Shown here: positions 7,440 to 16,775 of the stretch, piece after piece | Layout of the letters: each line of letters begins with the position of its first letter | How positions within the stretch are numbered: position 1 is the first letter of the stretch | Origin: Bibersteinia trehalosi | GTDB lineage: Bacteria; Pseudomonadota; Gammaproteobacteria; Enterobacterales; Pasteurellaceae | Assembly (NCBI RefSeq): GCF_004346205.1 | Contig: NZ_SMAM01000013.1 | Location: 1-35,081, forward strand | DNA: 35,081 nt | Direction: 5' to 3' | The notes under the pieces: generated by a model | Seen by the model: only the letters and a program-made list of their open reading frames with translations | The model's database searches: none | What the model was told of the DNA's origin: nothing | Program-made: the position numbers and the translations under genes

Positions 7440-8396
7440 ATGCGTATCGGGCAGTATGAAATAAAAAACCGTATTTGCCTTGCGCCAATGGCAGGCATTA
7501 CTGATCAGCCATTTCGGCGGCTGTGTAGTCAGCTTGGCGCAGGTTTAACTTTTTCTGAAATGATGTCCACTAATCCTGATGTATGGCATACCGAAAAATC
7601 GCGCTTACGCTTAGCGCACCATGATGAAATTGGTATTAATGCTGTACAGATTGCCGGTTCGGATCCAGCTGAAATGGCACAGGCAGCTAAAGTAAATGTG
7701 GGCTATGGCGCAGACATTATTGATATCAATATGGGCTGCCCAGCAAAAAAGGTAAACAAAAAAATGGCAGGCTCTGCCCTTTTGCGTGAACCTGAATTAG
7801 TTAGACAGATTTTAGAAGCTGTTGTAGATGCCGTTGATGTGCCTGTCACATTAAAAATCCGAACAGGTTGGGATCAAGCGCATCGAAATTGCTTAGAAAT
7901 TGCAAAAATTGCAGAGCAAGCAGGGGTAAAAGCGCTCACTATTCATGGTCGGACAAAAGCGTGCTTGTTTAATGGTGAAGCTGAATATGAAAGTATTCGC
8001 ATGGTTAAGCAAGCCGTATCTATCCCGATTATTGCTAATGGCGATATCGACAGCCCAGAAAAAGCGCGCTTTGTATTAGATTATACAGGTGCAGATGCAG
8101 TAATGATTGGGCGGGGTAGCTATGGTCGTCCTTGGCTATTTTCAGAAATAGCAGACTATTTTGCACAAGGAGAGTATGTTCCTTTCTCATTTGCAGAAAA
8201 ATGCCAGCTGATGATAAAACATATTCAAGATCTTCATCTGTTTTATGGTGAAGAGAAGGGATTTAGAATCGCGCGTAAGCACGTTGGTTGGTATACGGAA
8301 CAACTTAAACCGAACTCAAATTTTAAACGTACTTTTAATGCCTTAGACTCGACGAAAGAACAGCTAAATGCATTGGAAGATTTTATAAAATCTTAA
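7440..8396 (+). CDS. dusB: tRNA-dihydrouridine synthase B
   Basis: The 318-residue product is a flavin-dependent reductase that makes dihydrouridine in tRNA (U17 for E. coli DusB). It has the N-terminal [15 protein letters not shown], the catalytic loop [18 protein letters not shown] with Cys100 as general acid, HGRTK, NGDI and the phosphate-binding [11 protein letters not shown] of the FMN TIM barrel. The small C-terminal helical domain follows. The fis gene begins 15 bases after the stop; dusB-fis linkage is a classic arrangement in gammaproteobacteria and supports DusB over DusA or DusC. Confidence 0.96.
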   Translation: MRIGQYEIKNRICLAPMAGITDQPFRRLCSQLGAGLTFSEMMSTNPDVWHTEKSRLRLAHHDEIGINAVQIAGSDPAEMAQAAKVNVGYGADIIDINMGCPAKKVNKKMAGSALLREPELVRQILEAVVDAVDVPVTLKIRTGWDQAHRNCLEIAKIAEQAGVKALTIHGRTKACLFNGEAEYESIRMVKQAVSIPIIANGDIDSPEKARFVLDYTGADAVMIGRGSYGRPWLFSEIADYFAQGEYVPFSFAEKCQLMIKHIQDLHLFYGEEKGFRIARKHVGWYTEQLKPNSNFKRTFNALDSTKEQLNALEDFIKS

Positions 8397-8411
8397 GTTG
8401 GATAGAAAACA

Positions 8412-8708
8412 ATGTTAGAACAACAACCTACACAAAACCCATTGACAGTATCAATGTTGAACGCACAGGCTCAACAAGTAAATAAGCCTCTGCGTGATAA
8501 TGTAAAACAAGCATTAAAAAACTATTTAGCCCAATTAAGTGGTGAAGATCCAACTGAGTTATATGAGTTGGTGCTTTGTGAAATTGAGCATCCAATGTTG
8601 GATATGGTAATGCAATATACTCGTGGTAACCAAACCCGTGCAGCAGCAATGCTTGGTATTAACCGCGGTACATTACGCAAAAAATTGAAAAAATATGGTA
8701 TGGGTTAA
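8412..8708 (+). CDS. fis: Nucleoid-associated regulator Fis
   Basis: The 98-residue product has exactly the length of E. coli Fis. The C-terminal helix-turn-helix [20 protein letters not shown] and KKLKKYGM are almost identical to E. coli. The N-terminal arm and dimer helices are moderately conserved ([18 protein letters not shown]). It bends DNA as a homodimer, activates stable RNA promoters and affects recombination and replication. It is co-transcribed with dusB and ends in a strong terminator. Confidence 0.97.
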   Translation: MLEQQPTQNPLTVSMLNAQAQQVNKPLRDNVKQALKNYLAQLSGEDPTELYELVLCEIEHPMLDMVMQYTRGNQTRAAAMLGINRGTLRKKLKKYGMG

Positions 8709-8723
8709 TTAACCTAGAAATAC

Positions 8724-8759
8724 AAAGCCCTTGTAATGTAAATTACAAGGGCTTTATTG
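8724..8759. terminator. Terminator between fis and dxs
   Basis: A 13-bp perfect stem (AAAGCCCTTGTAA at 8724-8736, TTACAAGGGCTTT at 8743-8755) with a 6-base loop lies 16 bases after the fis stop. The genes are convergent, so it may serve both directions. The T run on the plus strand is short. Confidence 0.8.
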
Positions 8760-8842
8760 CTATTTAAAAGCCGGAAAATGGATGGAGAAAGAATAGTATT
8801 TCATCGCACTTTCTTGAGTATTTATTTTAAAGATCATGTCAT

Positions 8843-10711
8843 TTAATTTGCATTATTGACTGCTTCTAGTGCTGTTTGAATTTTCTGAGCAATGCCTGCG
8901 GCATCTAATCCTAAATCAGCATAACTTTCTGCTTGGGTCGCTTGTGGAATAAAATAGTCAGGAATACCCAGCATAACAAGCGGTTTAATTTTACCAATTT
9001 TTTGCAAATATTCATTTACTGCAGAGCCTGCCCCACCTTGAATTGCATTTTCCTCCAGCGTAACTAACAGCTCATGGCTTGCAGCAAGCTCAGAGATAAG
9101 GCTTTCATCAAGCGGCTTAACAAAGCGCATATCCACCAATGTATAATTGTATTGTTCTGCAACGCTTTGAGCATTCTCTAAGAGCGCTCCAAAATTCAAT
9201 ACAGCCACTTTTTGACCTTGGTGGACGATTCTCCCTTTACCGATAACAAGTGCCTGCATAGGTTCTAATGTTACGCCTTTAGCATTGCCTCGAGGGTAAC
9301 GTACTGCAACAGGGGTGTTCATTTGATATGCGGTATAGAGCATTTGACGCATTTCATTTTCATCGCTAGGTGCCATAATCGTCATGTTAGGAATACAGCG
9401 CATAAAGCTGAGATCAAATGCGCCTTGGTGAGTTTGTCCATCAGCACCGACAATGCCGGCGCGGTCAATAGCAAAAATCACAGGCAGATTTTGAATCGCA
9501 ACATCGTGAATAAGTTGATCATAAGCGCGTTGTAAGAAACTTGAATAGATGGCGACCACTGGTTTATAACCTGCGATAGCTAAGCCTGCCGCAAAGGTAA
9601 CCGCATGCTGTTCAGCAATGGCTACATCAAAGTATTGCTGTGGAAAACGCTTAGAAAACTCTACCATACCTGAGCCTTCGCGCATGGCTGGTGTTATACC
9701 AATTAGTTTTTCATCATGTAATGCTACTTCACACAGCCAATCACCAAAAATATTTGAGTATGTTGGTGCCGATTTAGATTGTGGTAGTTTACCGCTAGTA
9801 TGATCAAACTTAGGTACGCCGTGGAAACCAATTGGATCTTGCTCTGCAGGCTGATAACCTTTGCCTTTTTTAGTTTTGATATGCAAAAATTGTGGGCCTG
9901 GCATGTTACGCATTTTGGTGAGTGTATGTACAAGCTCATCTAAATCATGCCCATCAATTGGCCCAATATAGTTAAAGCCCAACGTTTCAAACATTGTGGC
10001 GCTTGGTGAGACAAAGCCTTTTACTTGCTCTTCTGTGCGCGAGACAAACTCTTTGATCGGGGGTAAGCCAGAAAGAAGTTTTTTGCCACTTTCTTTTAAA
10101 TTGTTATATAAAGAGCTTGTAAATAAGCGAGAAAGCTGATTATTCAGTGCGCCAACATTTTCCGAAATAGACATTTCATTGTCGTTTAAAATGACTAACA
10201 TATCGGTATGCAAAGAGCCAGCATGGTTGATTGCTTCAAATGCCATACCCGCGGTAATAGCACCATCGCCAATCACGCAAACCGTTTTACGCCCTGCATT
10301 TTCTTTTTCTGCACCAACAGCAATACCGAGCCCTGCGCTAATTGACGTGGAGGAATGCCCAACGCTCAGCACATCAAAAGGGCTTTCTTCACGCCATGGG
10401 AAAGGGTGCAAACCATTTTTTTGGCGAATGGTATGCATTTGTTCACGGCGACCAGTTAAAATTTTATGCGGATAGGCTTGGTGCCCAACGTCCCAAATGA
10501 GCTGATCAAATGGTGTTTGATAAACGTAATGCAAGGCAACAGTTAATTCCACTACACCTAGCCCTGAAGCTAAATGCCCACTTGTTTGGCTGACCGATTC
10601 AAGCAAGTAAGATCGTAATTCATCACACAGCGGTTTAAGTTTATCCTTACTGAGTAAACGCAACTCTTCTGGCGAATTAATTTGGCTGAGAATTGGGTAG
10701 GTATTTTGCAT
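8843..10711 (-). CDS. dxs: 1-deoxy-D-xylulose-5-phosphate synthase
   Basis: With the start at 10711 ([20 protein letters not shown]) the product is 622 residues, matching the 620 of E. coli Dxs. An upstream ATG at 10768 would add a 19-residue tail unlike the family and would run through a hairpin. Thiamine-diphosphate motifs are clear: [26 protein letters not shown] through [27 protein letters not shown] and the C-terminal transketolase domain. It condenses pyruvate and glyceraldehyde 3-phosphate, the first step of the MEP isoprenoid pathway, which also supplies thiamine and pyridoxal precursors. The usual partners ispA and xseB are not here; suhB lies upstream instead. An AAAGA ribosome binding site is present. 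Confidence 0.96.
   Translation of the reverse strand: MQNTYPILSQINSPEELRLLSKDKLKPLCDELRSYLLESVSQTSGHLASGLGVVELTVALHYVYQTPFDQLIWDVGHQAYPHKILTGRREQMHTIRQKNGLHPFPWREESPFDVLSVGHSSTSISAGLGIAVGAEKENAGRKTVCVIGDGAITAGMAFEAINHAGSLHTDMLVILNDNEMSISENVGALNNQLSRLFTSSLYNNLKESGKKLLSGLPPIKEFVSRTEEQVKGFVSPSATMFETLGFNYIGPIDGHDLDELVHTLTKMRNMPGPQFLHIKTKKGKGYQPAEQDPIGFHGVPKFDHTSGKLPQSKSAPTYSNIFGDWLCEVALHDEKLIGITPAMREGSGMVEFSKRFPQQYFDVAIAEQHAVTFAAGLAIAGYKPVVAIYSSFLQRAYDQLIHDVAIQNLPVIFAIDRAGIVGADGQTHQGAFDLSFMRCIPNMTIMAPSDENEMRQMLYTAYQMNTPVAVRYPRGNAKGVTLEPMQALVIGKGRIVHQGQKVAVLNFGALLENAQSVAEQYNYTLVDMRFVKPLDESLISELAASHELLVTLEENAIQGGAGSAVNEYLQKIGKIKPLVMLGIPDYFIPQATQAESYADLGLDAAGIAQKIQTALEAVNNAN
8976..8984 (+). repeat. 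DNA uptake signal sequence inside dxs
   Basis: ACAAGCGGT followed by a T-rich tail (TTAATTTTACCAATTTTTTG) matches the extended motif. It lies within the dxs coding sequence. Confidence 0.75.
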
Positions 10712-10738
10712 AGGTTTATCTTTAATTGAAAATGGACA

Positions 10739-10769
10739 ATTGATAATAGGCATGTTGCCCATTATCAAT
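10739..10769 (-). other. Inverted repeat between suhB and dxs
   Basis: ATTGATAAT and ATTATCAAT arms flank an inner GGC/GCC pair with one non-Watson-Crick position and a 5-base loop. It begins just after the suhB stop and ends about 28 bases before the dxs start. No real T tract follows on the minus strand, so a processing or attenuation role is as likely as termination. Confidence 0.55.
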
Positions 10770-10775
10770 GTTGAA

Positions 10776-11585
10776 TTATTTTAGATCTTCTGTCAGCACG
10801 GGCTGAATGCTGGTTAAGACTTCTTTTACAACTCTGCCGCTACCAGCTACTAAGTTACCTGAAGTTAAATAGTCAGTGCCACCAACAAAATTGGTCACTA
10901 GCGCACCTGCTTCACGCGCAATGAGATCGCCTGCGGCACAATCCCAAGGCTTGATGCCAATTTCAAAATAGCCATCGACACGATTACTTGCCACATAAGC
11001 TAAATCTAAGGCAGCAGAGCCAGTACGGCGGAAATCCGCAACACCATTATTCATTAGTGCCTCAACCATATTTAAATGCGTAGCACGGTATTGTGTTGCT
11101 TTAAAAGGAAAACCAGTTGCTAGAATTGCGCCATTTAAATCACGGCGTTCAGTGTCAATACGCAGACGGAATTCATTGAGTTTAGCCCCTTCTCCACGTA
11201 CTGCGGTAAAGAGCTCGTTACGGATAGGATCATAGACAACACCTACTTCTGTACGCCCATTCACACGTACAGCAATAGAGACACAGAAATGAGGCAGGCG
11301 TTTTACAAAGTTAGTTGTACCATCTAGTGGATCGATAATCCATTGTACATCAGTATTATCACCAGCATTTAAGCCCGATTCTTCTGCAATGATTGAGTGA
11401 TCAGGATAAGATTTGCGGATCACTTCAATAATTGCTTCTTCTGCAGCCTTATCAACCGCAGTTACATAATCATTTTTACCTTTTTGAACAACTTGTGTTT
11501 CTTGCGGGGCTTGTTCATAACCTTTGGCAATAATATTGCCTGCTTTTCGTGCTGCACGAATAGCGATATTTAACATTGGATTCAT
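10776..11585 (-). CDS. suhB: Inositol-1-monophosphatase SuhB
   Basis: The 269-residue product matches E. coli SuhB from [17 protein letters not shown] onward. Metal-binding motifs are EESG (in [11 protein letters not shown]), the DPLDGTTNF signature and the C-terminal [16 protein letters not shown]. It hydrolyses inositol phosphates with magnesium; in E. coli it also joins the NusA/NusB/NusG antitermination complex on rRNA transcripts. GGTGG lies about 8 bases before the ATG. It is divergent from the YfiF-type methyltransferase gene and lies upstream of dxs in the same direction. Confidence 0.96.
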   Translation of the reverse strand: MNPMLNIAIRAARKAGNIIAKGYEQAPQETQVVQKGKNDYVTAVDKAAEEAIIEVIRKSYPDHSIIAEESGLNAGDNTDVQWIIDPLDGTTNFVKRLPHFCVSIAVRVNGRTEVGVVYDPIRNELFTAVRGEGAKLNEFRLRIDTERRDLNGAILATGFPFKATQYRATHLNMVEALMNNGVADFRRTGSAALDLAYVASNRVDGYFEIGIKPWDCAAGDLIAREAGALVTNFVGGTDYLTSGNLVAGSGRVVKEVLTSIQPVLTEDLK

Positions 11586-11654
11586 ATTTCCACCAGATTT
11601 TAAAGAACGATATAAAGGGCTGAATTATAGAGAAAGTTTAAGAATAAGGGAATA

Positions 11655-11663
11655 ACAAGCGGT
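11655..11663 (+). repeat. DNA uptake signal sequence
   Basis: ACAAGCGGT followed by GAAATTTGCAGAGAAATTT lies in the suhB-methyltransferase intergenic region. A spurious upstream GTG start for the next gene falls inside it. Confidence 0.75.
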
Positions 11664-11802
11664 GAAATTTGCAGAGAAATTTACAAAAGCAGCTATCAGT
11701 AAATGCCCTCTTTCTGCTATACTCCCAAGCCAGCTAGCATCAAGCAGCTTTGTAAAAAAAGCACTTGCGTTTGATACTTTAACCTTCCACAAAGATCCAA
11801 TT

Positions 11803-12786
11803 ATGAATAAATTTAACTCAAATAATACCCCCCGTTTTAAAACGCTAGAAGAAAAACGCACCCCGAAATTTAAATCTGAAGCACGCCCACAAACGGCGCG
11901 AATGCCAGAAAAACGTGAAAAAGCCACGACTATTTATCCGGCTCAAGTGCAAAAAGCAGGCAGAAATGGCACGGTTCAAATCTCGGTAAAAGGTGGGCAA
12001 GCTAAGGAGAAAAAAACAGGCCCTCTTTCACCACGAGCGCCAGAAAAAATCCGTAATAATCGTGCAACTGAGATGAAAGTATTTGGTGAAAACGCATGTT
12101 TGATGCTGTTCCAACAGCGCCCAGAAACCATTGTTCGTCTATGGGCAACGGTGGAGATGGCGAAAAAATCTGGAGCACTGTTGAGCTATCTCGCCGAACA
12201 AAAAAAAGCTTATCATGTTGTTGATAATGAAGAGATGGCAAGAGTAACGGGAACCGAGCATCATGGTGGCATCTGCTTATTAGTGAAAAAGGCCACGCCA
12301 TTTTCATTAGAGGGTTATTTACAAATTCCTCGTCAGCGTGATTGCCTTGTGTTACTAGATGGTGTGAATAATGCTCAAAATATTGGCGGTATTATTCGTA
12401 CCTGTGCGTTTTATGGTGTGAAAGGTATCGTGGTTGAAAATAATGATCTGCTGAATTCTAGTGCAGCGGCACGTGTTGCGGAAGGCGGGTTAGAATTTGT
12501 ACATGCACTAGAAACCAAGCATAAGCAAATTGCCTTAACACAGTTACGTAATGCGGGCTATCAGGTTGTACATTTAACTCAACAAAAACAGGCAACAGCA
12601 TTGGCAAAAGCAACATTAGCGGCTAAAGTTGTGTTTGTGTTGGCTGAGCATGTATCAAATGATATTGAATATAGTGAAGATACAAATGTGCAGCTCTCTT
12701 TTGCCAACCCATTGAATAGCGGGTTGAATGTGGCAGTAAATGCAGGTGTGTTACTTGCCAGTTGGTACCAACAACATATTTTGTAA
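11803..12786 (+). CDS. yfiF: TrmH/SpoU-family RNA methyltransferase, YfiF type
   Basis: The 327-residue product begins MNKFNSNNTPRFK; a GTG 47 codons upstream is in an uptake signal and is unlikely. A basic, Lys/Arg/Pro-rich N-terminal arm (about 1-90) precedes a substrate-binding domain (VFGENACLMLFQQRPETIVRLW) that aligns with E. coli YfiF, including TEHHGGICLLVKK. The C-terminal SPOUT knot has motif 1 (NAQNIGGIIRTCAFYGVKG) and motif 3 (NPLNSGLNVAVNAGVLLASW). Motif 2 is degenerate: VFVLAEH lacks the usual glycine. The family transfers a methyl group from S-adenosylmethionine to RNA ribose; the target of YfiF is not established to my knowledge. Confidence 0.88.
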   Translation: MNKFNSNNTPRFKTLEEKRTPKFKSEARPQTARMPEKREKATTIYPAQVQKAGRNGTVQISVKGGQAKEKKTGPLSPRAPEKIRNNRATEMKVFGENACLMLFQQRPETIVRLWATVEMAKKSGALLSYLAEQKKAYHVVDNEEMARVTGTEHHGGICLLVKKATPFSLEGYLQIPRQRDCLVLLDGVNNAQNIGGIIRTCAFYGVKGIVVENNDLLNSSAAARVAEGGLEFVHALETKHKQIALTQLRNAGYQVVHLTQQKQATALAKATLAAKVVFVLAEHVSNDIEYSEDTNVQLSFANPLNSGLNVAVNAGVLLASWYQQHIL

Positions 12787-12789
12787 TTT

Positions 12790-12826
12790 CCAGAAAAAAA
12801 TGCACCGCTTGTATGCAAGCGGTGCA
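12790..12826 (-). terminator. Terminator of the lipase gene built from paired uptake signals
   Basis: Arms TGCACCGCTTG (12801-12811) and CAAGCGGTGCA (12816-12826) form an 11-bp perfect stem with a 4-base loop; each arm carries an uptake-signal core. On the minus strand it is followed by seven T, so it ends the lipase-like gene and may also end the convergent methyltransferase gene. Confidence 0.85.
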
Positions 12827-12847
12827 TTGTGGGCAATAATTTGCAAA

Positions 12848-15283
12848 TTAGATTAATTCAAATTGTTGTATGTCTAGCGTCAATCCTTGCTCAAAGGTCG
12901 CAAAGTGTATATTGCTATAGCTTAATTTCCCAGAATTTTGATCGTATTGGAACTGGCTACTGTCAGCAAAAATATCTTGTGCAAAGAGTAGCTTATCTTG
13001 GCTAGGATCAAAGTCGTTTAGATAGGCAATCGCGCCATTATTTAGAGAGTTAAACTGGATACTATCGTTGCCAGCAAGAGTATTAATTAAGACAGAGCCA
13101 CTGCCGACTTCAATAAGATCATTATGCTCGGTAGCATTAATCCAAGCAAGGTTATTCTCATGTGTAATATCTTCATTGATTAAAATGCTCGGGAGAGATT
13201 CAATAACTTCTGATACCGTATAAAGTACACCATCAGCTTGTTGGCTTGGGGTGAATACTAGCCCTTTGATCGTACTAACATCTGCTTCAATGACTTCTGC
13301 CGTGACTAACATTGGGGTAGTGTCGAAGTGCGTTTCGCCTGAATCTACTGCCCAAGGTGTTTCGGCGCTATTTAGGGCATTGGCATTCACTTTAATTTCA
13401 ATTGCATCAGCAATGCCGTCGCCATCGGTATCTTTTAAATGGATATCAGTGCCGATTCGTGCTTCTTGGTAATCGCTTAAACCATCGGTATCGCTATCAT
13501 CATGTAAATAGTGATTATCCATACGATAACCTTGTGTAAATGCAGCTTTAAGTTCTCCGTGTTGATCATAAAAGCGTACCATTTTATGTAGCGTCATCGG
13601 ATCTGAATTTGCGTCATTTAAATCAATTACTTCACTGTTTTCATAACCACCTAAGCCTTTTGCTAATGCGCTTAAAGCATCTTTATTTGCAGCGGTTAGT
13701 CCCCCGATCAAGCCCGCGGCGGTAACCCAAGCCAAACCGCCGGTAAATAAGCCGGCGATTAAGCTACCAATTGTTGCAAATAGCCCGGTGTTAGAGATTT
13801 TAGCAGCAAGATCAGGTGCGCCATCATAGACCATTTCACCTTTAATAATATAAGAGCTAGTAATGTTATAGCGTTCACCATCAACCCCAGTTCTTGACCA
13901 ATCATCGCTTAATTGGCGTAGTTCTATCGTGGCTTTTTCATTCGGTAAGGGGACAGGATTAAACAGGGCACTATGCTTGAAACTATCTTGTAATGCTTGA
14001 CTGTTTACCACCGATTTAGTGGAAAAATATTGTGCTAAATAACCACCTAAAGAATGACCTGTCGCATAAATATTCTCTGCACGGTACTGTGCAAGGCTAT
14101 CGGCAAGTTGATCTAAATATGTAGCTTGGGTCGGAACATTGCCGTTATAAATTTTTATATCCGCAGTTAAATCGTTTAATGCGCTTGTACCGCGGAACGC
14201 CACAATAATATTTTGGTAGCTGCCGTCTGGTTTTGCACCATTGCCGAATACGGCATATTGTAAGCCAGAGCCCGGTGAGCCAAAGTTTAACAGTGTCCAA
14301 TGCTGAGTTAATAAATCTAAATCAACGTTTGCCACATCAGTATCGCCTACTTTAATTGAGCCGTCAGCTAATTCTTTTTTGATCAATGTGGTGTCATTTT
14401 GATTAAAAGCCGCAGTGAGTGAGTTTTTAGATTCATACGCCAAGGTTGAAAAAATGCGTAAATCACGATCAGAGACATTCCACATGCTAGGAGAGCGATC
14501 AAGTAGATCGATGATACCATCACCATCGCTATCAATTTGATAAGCGTCTGCAATTGCCTGTTGAACTTGCTCATCGGATAAATCCTTAATATAGGCTTCA
14601 GCGCCAGCGAGTAAACCGGCAAAGGCTGGATGGGATTTATCAATATAGATAATTTGTTCGTTATTGGCAGAATCTAATTCTTGTGCGTTATAGGTTTTAT
14701 ATTGAATATTGGCTAGATCCAGCGCCGTTTCTCCCTTATGCGTTAAAACATCACCATTAGGATAATAAATTTTTGTGGTAATGATGCTAGGCTGCATTAC
14801 TTCGTTTGGTACTTCAGGTTCTCTCTGCCCATCGGGTTGAGCAGGTTTATTGGAGCTGTGCTCGTTTTGGGGAGGGAGGGTATCCTGAGTATCGGGAGAA
14901 TTATTGGGAGAGGAAGAAGGAGTAGGTTCGGTAGCAGACTTTACAGTTTCTGAATTATTTGGTTTTACGCTATTCTCTTTAGGCGAGGAGGAAGGTTTAC
15001 TACTTTGAGCAGTACTGACCGCAAATGCTGTTCCTCCTGCGGCGGCTAAGGTGCCTGCTAGCCAAGTAAGGGTAGAATTCTCCGATTCTGTCCCTTCTAC
15101 ATGATGCACGATCTCTTCTGCTTCGACAGGTTCTGGTGTCGCCGCTTCAACCACTGCAGGTTCGCTGTGGGTGGAATGGGAAATGTATTTTACCTGTGAG
15201 GGATTAAAATTAATCCCTGCTTCGGAGTCGTTTTCTTTGGATTCTATTATGTTTTGGCTAAACGTGTCAGATTGGTTTTCCAT
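12848..15283 (-). CDS. Large secreted lipase-like alpha/beta hydrolase, probable type I secretion substrate
   Basis: This 811-residue protein has no classical signal peptide. The order is: acidic N-terminus; short hydrophobic Ala/Gly segment (about 72-92); Ser/Pro/Asn-rich linker (about 93-160); a first calcium-type motif DSDGDGIIDLLD (251-262); and a class 3 lipase-like domain with AFRGTSALND (362-371) and the nucleophile elbow GHSLGG (409-414, Ser411). Then come a Gly-rich hydrophobic stretch (about 500-530), two thrombospondin-3-like motifs (DDSDTDGLSD and KDTDGDGIADAIE, 595-629) and a C-terminal region with NDLIEVGSGS and LAGNDSIQF, ending IQQFELI. The C-terminal layout resembles type I secretion targets with degenerate RTX repeats. 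No export genes are nearby. AAGGAAG lies 8 bases before the ATG. Substrate is unknown. Confidence 0.82.
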   Translation of the reverse strand: MENQSDTFSQNIIESKENDSEAGINFNPSQVKYISHSTHSEPAVVEAATPEPVEAEEIVHHVEGTESENSTLTWLAGTLAAAGGTAFAVSTAQSSKPSSSPKENSVKPNNSETVKSATEPTPSSSPNNSPDTQDTLPPQNEHSSNKPAQPDGQREPEVPNEVMQPSIITTKIYYPNGDVLTHKGETALDLANIQYKTYNAQELDSANNEQIIYIDKSHPAFAGLLAGAEAYIKDLSDEQVQQAIADAYQIDSDGDGIIDLLDRSPSMWNVSDRDLRIFSTLAYESKNSLTAAFNQNDTTLIKKELADGSIKVGDTDVANVDLDLLTQHWTLLNFGSPGSGLQYAVFGNGAKPDGSYQNIIVAFRGTSALNDLTADIKIYNGNVPTQATYLDQLADSLAQYRAENIYATGHSLGGYLAQYFSTKSVVNSQALQDSFKHSALFNPVPLPNEKATIELRQLSDDWSRTGVDGERYNITSSYIIKGEMVYDGAPDLAAKISNTGLFATIGSLIAGLFTGGLAWVTAAGLIGGLTAANKDALSALAKGLGGYENSEVIDLNDANSDPMTLHKMVRFYDQHGELKAAFTQGYRMDNHYLHDDSDTDGLSDYQEARIGTDIHLKDTDGDGIADAIEIKVNANALNSAETPWAVDSGETHFDTTPMLVTAEVIEADVSTIKGLVFTPSQQADGVLYTVSEVIESLPSILINEDITHENNLAWINATEHNDLIEVGSGSVLINTLAGNDSIQFNSLNNGAIAYLNDFDPSQDKLLFAQDIFADSSQFQYDQNSGKLSYSNIHFATFEQGLTLDIQQFELI

Positions 15284-15451
15284 TGTGTTGCTTCCTTTAT
15301 TAAAAAAATGACCAAATAGTAACAGGAATCATCAAGAAAACAAGGCTTAACCGCCGTTTATTATGGCAGCTAAGCGGTTGTTTTCTCATAATATTTTACA
15401 AAATTTGCCTAAGCTAATGCTCTAGGAACATCAACATGCCTTCGCGAAAGG

Positions 15452-15757
15452 TTATTCTGGGTATTTTGAAAAGCTAGTTTGCAATATTTCATCTAATTCA
15501 TCATAGAGTGCTTTATGATCACTTAAGGCATTCCATAACGCATCTTCTGATAAAATGCTGTAATTCCCTTGCGTATCGAGTATTTCATCAAAATGTTCAT
15601 GTAGCTCTCGCCAAGCAGGGCTGGCATAAAAGGCTGACAGTGGTTTGAGGAGCCTTTCTGCTTGTTGCCATTGCGCTATGCTTTTTTCTAATTCGGGTAC
15701 CAGCTTAACCCATTGATTATAAAGATCTTGTAGCTTTTGTATTTCTTCTTTTTTCAT
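15452..15757 (-). CDS. DUF4298-like small protein coupled to ruvB
   Basis: About 101 residues starting MKKEEIQKLQDLYNQW; a TTG at 15769 would add MNNA and overlap the ruvB stop. The sequence is acidic and helical in character (LVPELEKSIAQWQQAERLLKPLSAFY, then WRELHEHFDEIL), resembling the DUF4298 family as I remember it. There is no signal peptide, membrane segment or metal motif. It directly follows ruvB with essentially no gap, so it is probably co-transcribed with ruvAB. Function unknown; a link to recombination is only inferred from position. Confidence 0.75.
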   Translation of the reverse strand: MKKEEIQKLQDLYNQWVKLVPELEKSIAQWQQAERLLKPLSAFYASPAWRELHEHFDEILDTQGNYSILSEDALWNALSDHKALYDELDEILQTSFSKYPE

Positions 15758-15761
15758 TGCA

Positions 15762-16766
15762 TTATTCAACTCGTGTTAAACCAAAATGAGCATAAGTACG
15801 GTTAGTTGCAATTCTTCCCCGTGGAGTACGCTGCAAAAAACCCTGTTGGATTAAATAGGGCTCTAGCACATCTTCAATGGTATCGCGTTCTTCACCGATT
15901 GCTGCCGCCAGATTGTCTAAACCGACCGGCCCACCATCAAAGCGTTCAATAACGGCTGAAAGTAGTTTTCTATCCATAAAATCAAAGCCTTCTTTATCCA
16001 CATCGAGCATTTCTAGGGCTTGCTTTGCAATATCTGATGAAATGATGCCGTTGTTACGTACATCAGCAAAATCTCGTACACGGCGGAGTAAGCGGTTTGC
16101 AATACGCGGCGTGCCTCGAGAACGGCGCGCAATTTCGTAGGCACCCTCCGGAGAAAGATTAAGATTTAAACAGCTTGCAGAACGACTAACAATAGAACTG
16201 AGATCGTCTACAGAATAAAATTCTAATCGTTGCACAATTCCAAAGCGGTCTCGTAGGGGAGAGGTGAGTGAGCCTGCGCGAGTTGTTGCCCCTACCAAGG
16301 TAAATGGAGGCAGATCAAGTTTAATAGAGCGTGCTGCAGGGCCTTCACCAATCATAATATCAAGCTGATAATCTTCCATTGCAGGGTAAAGTACCTCTTC
16401 AATTGCTGGTGATAGGCGGTGAATTTCATCGATAAACAGCACATCATAAGGTTCGAGATTGGTCAGCATTGCAGCTAAATCTCCCGCTTTTTCAAGCACA
16501 GGTCCTGAGGTGGTACGAATATTTACGCCCATCTCATTCGCAACAATATTAGCTAATGTGGTTTTACCTAAACCTGGAGGGCCAAAGATCAAGAGATGAT
16601 CAAGAGCATCATTTCGGAGTTTGGCGGCTTTAATAAAGATCTCCATTTGCTCGCATACAGAAGGCTGTCCAACGTAGTCGCTGAGCATCTTTGGACGAAT
16701 TGCGCGGTCTATAGCTTCTTCTTCCGCTCGCGGACTGGCGGAAATAATACGGTCGGCTTCAATCAT
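15762..16766 (-). CDS. ruvB: Holliday junction branch migration helicase RuvB
   Basis: The 334-residue AAA+ ATPase has Walker A GPPGLGKT (62-69), Walker B FIDEIH (111-116), sensor region [19 protein letters not shown] and the C-terminal winged helix ([17 protein letters not shown]). Two hexameric RuvB rings pump DNA through the RuvA-bound Holliday junction. It starts 9 bases after ruvA, without an evident ribosome binding site, suggesting coupled translation. Confidence 0.97.
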   Translation of the reverse strand: MIEADRIISASPRAEEEAIDRAIRPKMLSDYVGQPSVCEQMEIFIKAAKLRNDALDHLLIFGPPGLGKTTLANIVANEMGVNIRTTSGPVLEKAGDLAAMLTNLEPYDVLFIDEIHRLSPAIEEVLYPAMEDYQLDIMIGEGPAARSIKLDLPPFTLVGATTRAGSLTSPLRDRFGIVQRLEFYSVDDLSSIVSRSASCLNLNLSPEGAYEIARRSRGTPRIANRLLRRVRDFADVRNNGIISSDIAKQALEMLDVDKEGFDFMDRKLLSAVIERFDGGPVGLDNLAAAIGEERDTIEDVLEPYLIQQGFLQRTPRGRIATNRTYAHFGLTRVE

Positions 16767-16775
16767 GATTTATAT

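Noticed and set aside
10712-10768. 19-residue N-terminal extension of Dxs
   Set aside because: It runs through an inverted repeat and has no counterpart in E. coli Dxs; the ATG at 10711 gives the family length.
11662-11802. N-terminal extension of the YfiF-type protein from a GTG at 11662
   Set aside because: The GTG is part of an uptake signal, the extension is unlike the family, and the ATG at 11803 gives the expected length.
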